From Nostoc sp. JL33 (GTDB lineage: Bacteria; Cyanobacteriota; Cyanobacteriia; Cyanobacteriales; Nostocaceae), in contig NZ_JABXKP010000082.1 of the NCBI RefSeq assembly GCF_017114985.1, positions 1-64,000 on the forward strand: 64,000 bases of DNA. The letters are read 5' to 3'. Positions within the stretch are counted from its first letter, which is position 1. Every line of letters starts with the position of its first letter. The notes beneath the pieces are model-generated. The model worked only from the letters and a program-made list of their open reading frames with translations, searched no databases and was not told the DNA's origin. Positions 61,994 to 64,000 of the stretch are shown one piece after another. Both the position numbers and the translations under genes were made by a program.

Positions 61994-64000
61994 ATGAAAG
62001 CACCATTACCTGATAACGAAATACAGCGAATCGAATCTCTTTTGCAGTATAAGATCCTCGATACTCGTTCGGAAGCTGCCTTTGACGACCTCACCCATTT
62101 AGCCTCATATATTTGTGGAACTCCGATTGCCTTAATCAGTTTAATTGATAGCGATCGCCAGTGGTTCAAGTCAAAAGTTGGAATGGAAGCCCTACAAACA
62201 CCCCGAAATGTCGCATTCTGCGCCCATGCTATTATGCAACCTGAAGTTTTTATTGTGCCTGATGCCACAAAAGACGAAAGGTTCGCTACAAACCCGCTAG
62301 TCACATCTGACCCGAATGTTCGGTTTTATGCTGGTGTACCCCTGATTAACCCTGAAGGATATGCACTAGGAACACTTTGTGTAATTGACCATGTACCAAG
62401 AAACCTCTCTGCCAAACAAGTTGAAGCATTACGAATTCTAGGTAGCCAGGTAATCAAGCAATTAGAAATGCGGCGCAACTTAGGAAGTTTGGTATTGGGA
62501 AGTGATACACGCAAACAGACGCAGAAGGGACGCAAACAATTTTTTAAAAGAGTAGCCGTAGGGTTTGGGTTGGCGTTGGCAATTTTAGTCCTGATTTGCG
62601 CGTTCTTCTATCAGACTACGGGAGTGTTGATTAATACTAGTGAAAAGTTGAACAACACCCAACTGACAATCAATAGCTTGCAAGAACTGCTGTCTAATAT
62701 CAAGGATGCTGAAACCGGACAACGCGGTTATATACTCACTAGACAGGATGCGTATCTAAAATCATATCAGACAGCAATTACCAAACTTGTTCCCGAAATT
62801 AAACAGCTAAGAAAATTAACAGCAGATGATCCTAAGCAACTGAGTCAAATCAACACCCTTGAACCCCTGATTGCAGTAAAACTTACCGAACTGAAAAAGA
62901 CTATCGACTTGCGCCAGAATTTAGGATTAGATGCTGCATTGGAGGTAATAAATACAAATCAGGGAAATAACTTAATGAGTGATATCCGCAATATCATTCG
63001 TGAGATGGAAAACAAAGAGACGGAAGAACTTCAGCAGCAGTTAAAAATCACAAAAACTAGTGTCGGCAATACTCTTTTGACACTTGCGATCGCTATTTGT
63101 CTAAGTTTTCTGATTCTGGCTATACTCTACTACTTGATTTATCGTCAGGGAAAACAGCGTAAATTAACAGAGGAGACACTGAGCAAAGAACGCAACTTTA
63201 TCTCAGCAGTCCTTGATACAGCCAGCACTTTGGTAATAGTTCTTGACACACAAGGGCAAATCGTCCGCTTCAATCAAGCTTGTGAAAAAACAACTGGTTA
63301 CTCATTTGATCAGGTGAGAGGAAGGCATTTCTGGAATTTGTTTCTACTTCCAGAAGATATCGAGCCGATTAAAGCAGTTTTTCAGCAGTTACGATCTGGT
63401 GAAGCGCTCAAAGAATACCAAAACTATTGGGTAGCTAAAGATGGCAGTCGGCGGCTGATTGCCTGGGCTAACACTATTTTGCAAGACGATGAGGGCGACG
63501 TTGAATATATTATTGGCACAGGTATTGACATCAGCGATGTCTACGACGAACTTCGCTTACGCAAACGAGCTGAAGAGCATCTCAAAGCAGAGTATTCTAC
63601 AACGCGCGTCTTAGCAGATTCAACTACAATCAACGAAGCCATGCCCCAAATCCTCCAAGGAATCTGCGAAAGTTTGGGATGGGATTTAAGTGAATTTTGG
63701 ATAGTAGATCAACGAGCAAATCTACTAAGTCTGCTAAATGTATGGTATAAAATATCCTACAAGATGCAAGAATTTGACATCCTAAGTCGGCAGACGACGT
63801 TTGCACCAGGAATTGGGCTGCCTGGTGGTGTCTGGGCTAGTGCTGAACCTGTTTGGATCGCTGATGTCGTTAAAGATCAGAATTTCATCCGCTCTCAAAT
63901 CGCTGCCCAAGCAGAACTGCACGGAGCTTTCGGTTTTCCGATCCGTAGTGGTAAAAAAATCTTCGGTGTAATTACCTGCTTTAGCCATCAGATCGAGCAA
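61994..64000 (+). CDS. GAF-CHASE3-PAS-GAF sensor protein, cut by window end
   Basis: 669 codons are present without a stop; the gene continues beyond the window. Order: N-terminal GAF (about 15-160, FDDLTHLASYICGTPIALIS), membrane helix (VAVGFGLALAILVLICAFFY), CHASE3 domain with DAETGQRGYILTRQDAYLKS, second helix (LLTLAIAICLSFLILAILYY), PAS domain (NFISAVLDTASTLVIVLDTQ), and a second GAF (about 540-669) with GLPGGVWASAEPVWIADV. A histidine kinase or guanylate-cyclase output is expected downstream. The ligand of the periplasmic CHASE3 domain is unknown. Start chosen at MKAPLPDNEIQRIESLL, typical for this family. Confidence 0.85.
   Translation, partial: MKAPLPDNEIQRIESLLQYKILDTRSEAAFDDLTHLASYICGTPIALISLIDSDRQWFKSKVGMEALQTPRNVAFCAHAIMQPEVFIVPDATKDERFATNPLVTSDPNVRFYAGVPLINPEGYALGTLCVIDHVPRNLSAKQVEALRILGSQVIKQLEMRRNLGSLVLGSDTRKQTQKGRKQFFKRVAVGFGLALAILVLICAFFYQTTGVLINTSEKLNNTQLTINSLQELLSNIKDAETGQRGYILTRQDAYLKSYQTAITKLVPEIKQLRKLTADDPKQLSQINTLEPLIAVKLTELKKTIDLRQNLGLDAALEVINTNQGNNLMSDIRNIIREMENKETEELQQQLKITKTSVGNTLLTLAIAICLSFLILAILYYLIYRQGKQRKLTEETLSKERNFISAVLDTASTLVIVLDTQGQIVRFNQACEKTTGYSFDQVRGRHFWNLFLLPEDIEPIKAVFQQLRSGEALKEYQNYWVAKDGSRRLIAWANTILQDDEGDVEYIIGTGIDISDVYDELRLRKRAEEHLKAEYSTTRVLADSTTINEAMPQILQGICESLGWDLSEFWIVDQRANLLSLLNVWYKISYKMQEFDILSRQTTFAPGIGLPGGVWASAEPVWIADVVKDQNFIRSQIAAQAELHGAFGFPIRSGKKIFGVITCFSHQIEQ

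Noticed and set aside
1-64000. tRNA or rRNA genes
   Set aside because: No T-loop/acceptor pattern or rRNA-like conserved stretch was seen on either strand; a dedicated search could still find a degenerate one.

Overview
The window looks like chromosome of a filamentous, heterocystous cyanobacterium of the Nostoc/Anabaena type. Evidence: very many GCGATCGC (HIP1-like) octamers, a photosystem I gene (psaK), cyanobacterial tetrapyrrole genes (acsF, heme oxygenase, hemN), a sucrose-phosphate-synthase-like glycosyltransferase, heptamer tandem repeats (STRR type) and dozens of short interspersed elements resembling the small dense repeats described from Nostoc. No rRNA, tRNA or CRISPR array was recognised.

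Layout. 0.1-8.4 kb: sulfur region with a Crp/Fnr regulator, two NIL-domain genes, a sulfate ABC transporter (sbpA-cysT-cysW, ATPase gene not in the window) and a TauE/SafE permease; a GT-C membrane glycosyltransferase sits between. 9-14.3 kb: class II glutamine amidotransferase, NFACT/RqcH-type protein, DUF1499 protein and an RTX-like fragment. 14.6-20.1 kb: integrase remnant, FAD monooxygenase of possibly foreign origin, GT4 glycosyltransferase, psaK, DUF3891. 20.4-26.5 kb: Mn catalase, a broken GlsB-like gene, then the low-oxygen tetrapyrrole genes ho-hemN facing acsF with a DUF433/PIN-like toxin-antitoxin pair between them. 26.6-34.8 kb: CorA, a kinase-TPR protein with a degenerate DFG motif, aspartokinase, and several toxin-antitoxin modules, some broken. 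35-38 kb: a STAND (NB-ARC-TPR) protein split by one in-frame TGA, beside a palindromic 42/21-bp tandem array. 38-43 kb: the two halves of an MprF-like lipid aminoacylation system as separate genes flanking two exported alpha/beta hydrolases. 43-48.5 kb: an unknown 463-residue protein, a DUF485/sodium-solute symporter pair, and a small cluster of a double-glycine-leader peptide with a duplicated core plus a diiron enzyme. 49-64 kb: TPR protein, RNase D-like nuclease, BON lipoprotein, IS4 fragment, YebC, two His-rich exported peptides, UbiH-type hydroxylase, Uma2 nuclease, a compound 21-bp repeat array, another DUF433/PIN pair, a lytic transglycosylase and a GAF-CHASE3-PAS-GAF sensor cut by the window end.

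The two most novel-looking systems are the peptide plus diiron-enzyme pair at 47.2-48.5 kb and the split MprF/esterase locus at 38.1-43.0 kb. The other strong theme is genome plasticity: short repeats are inserted in frame into coding sequences (sbpA, lysC, a Uma2 gene) or break genes (GlsB-like, vapC, IS4 fragment); three otherwise intact reading frames carry single in-frame stops; and at least six MITE-like families are present, some in two copies. All assignments rest on reading the sequence and recalling family motifs; no database search was run.
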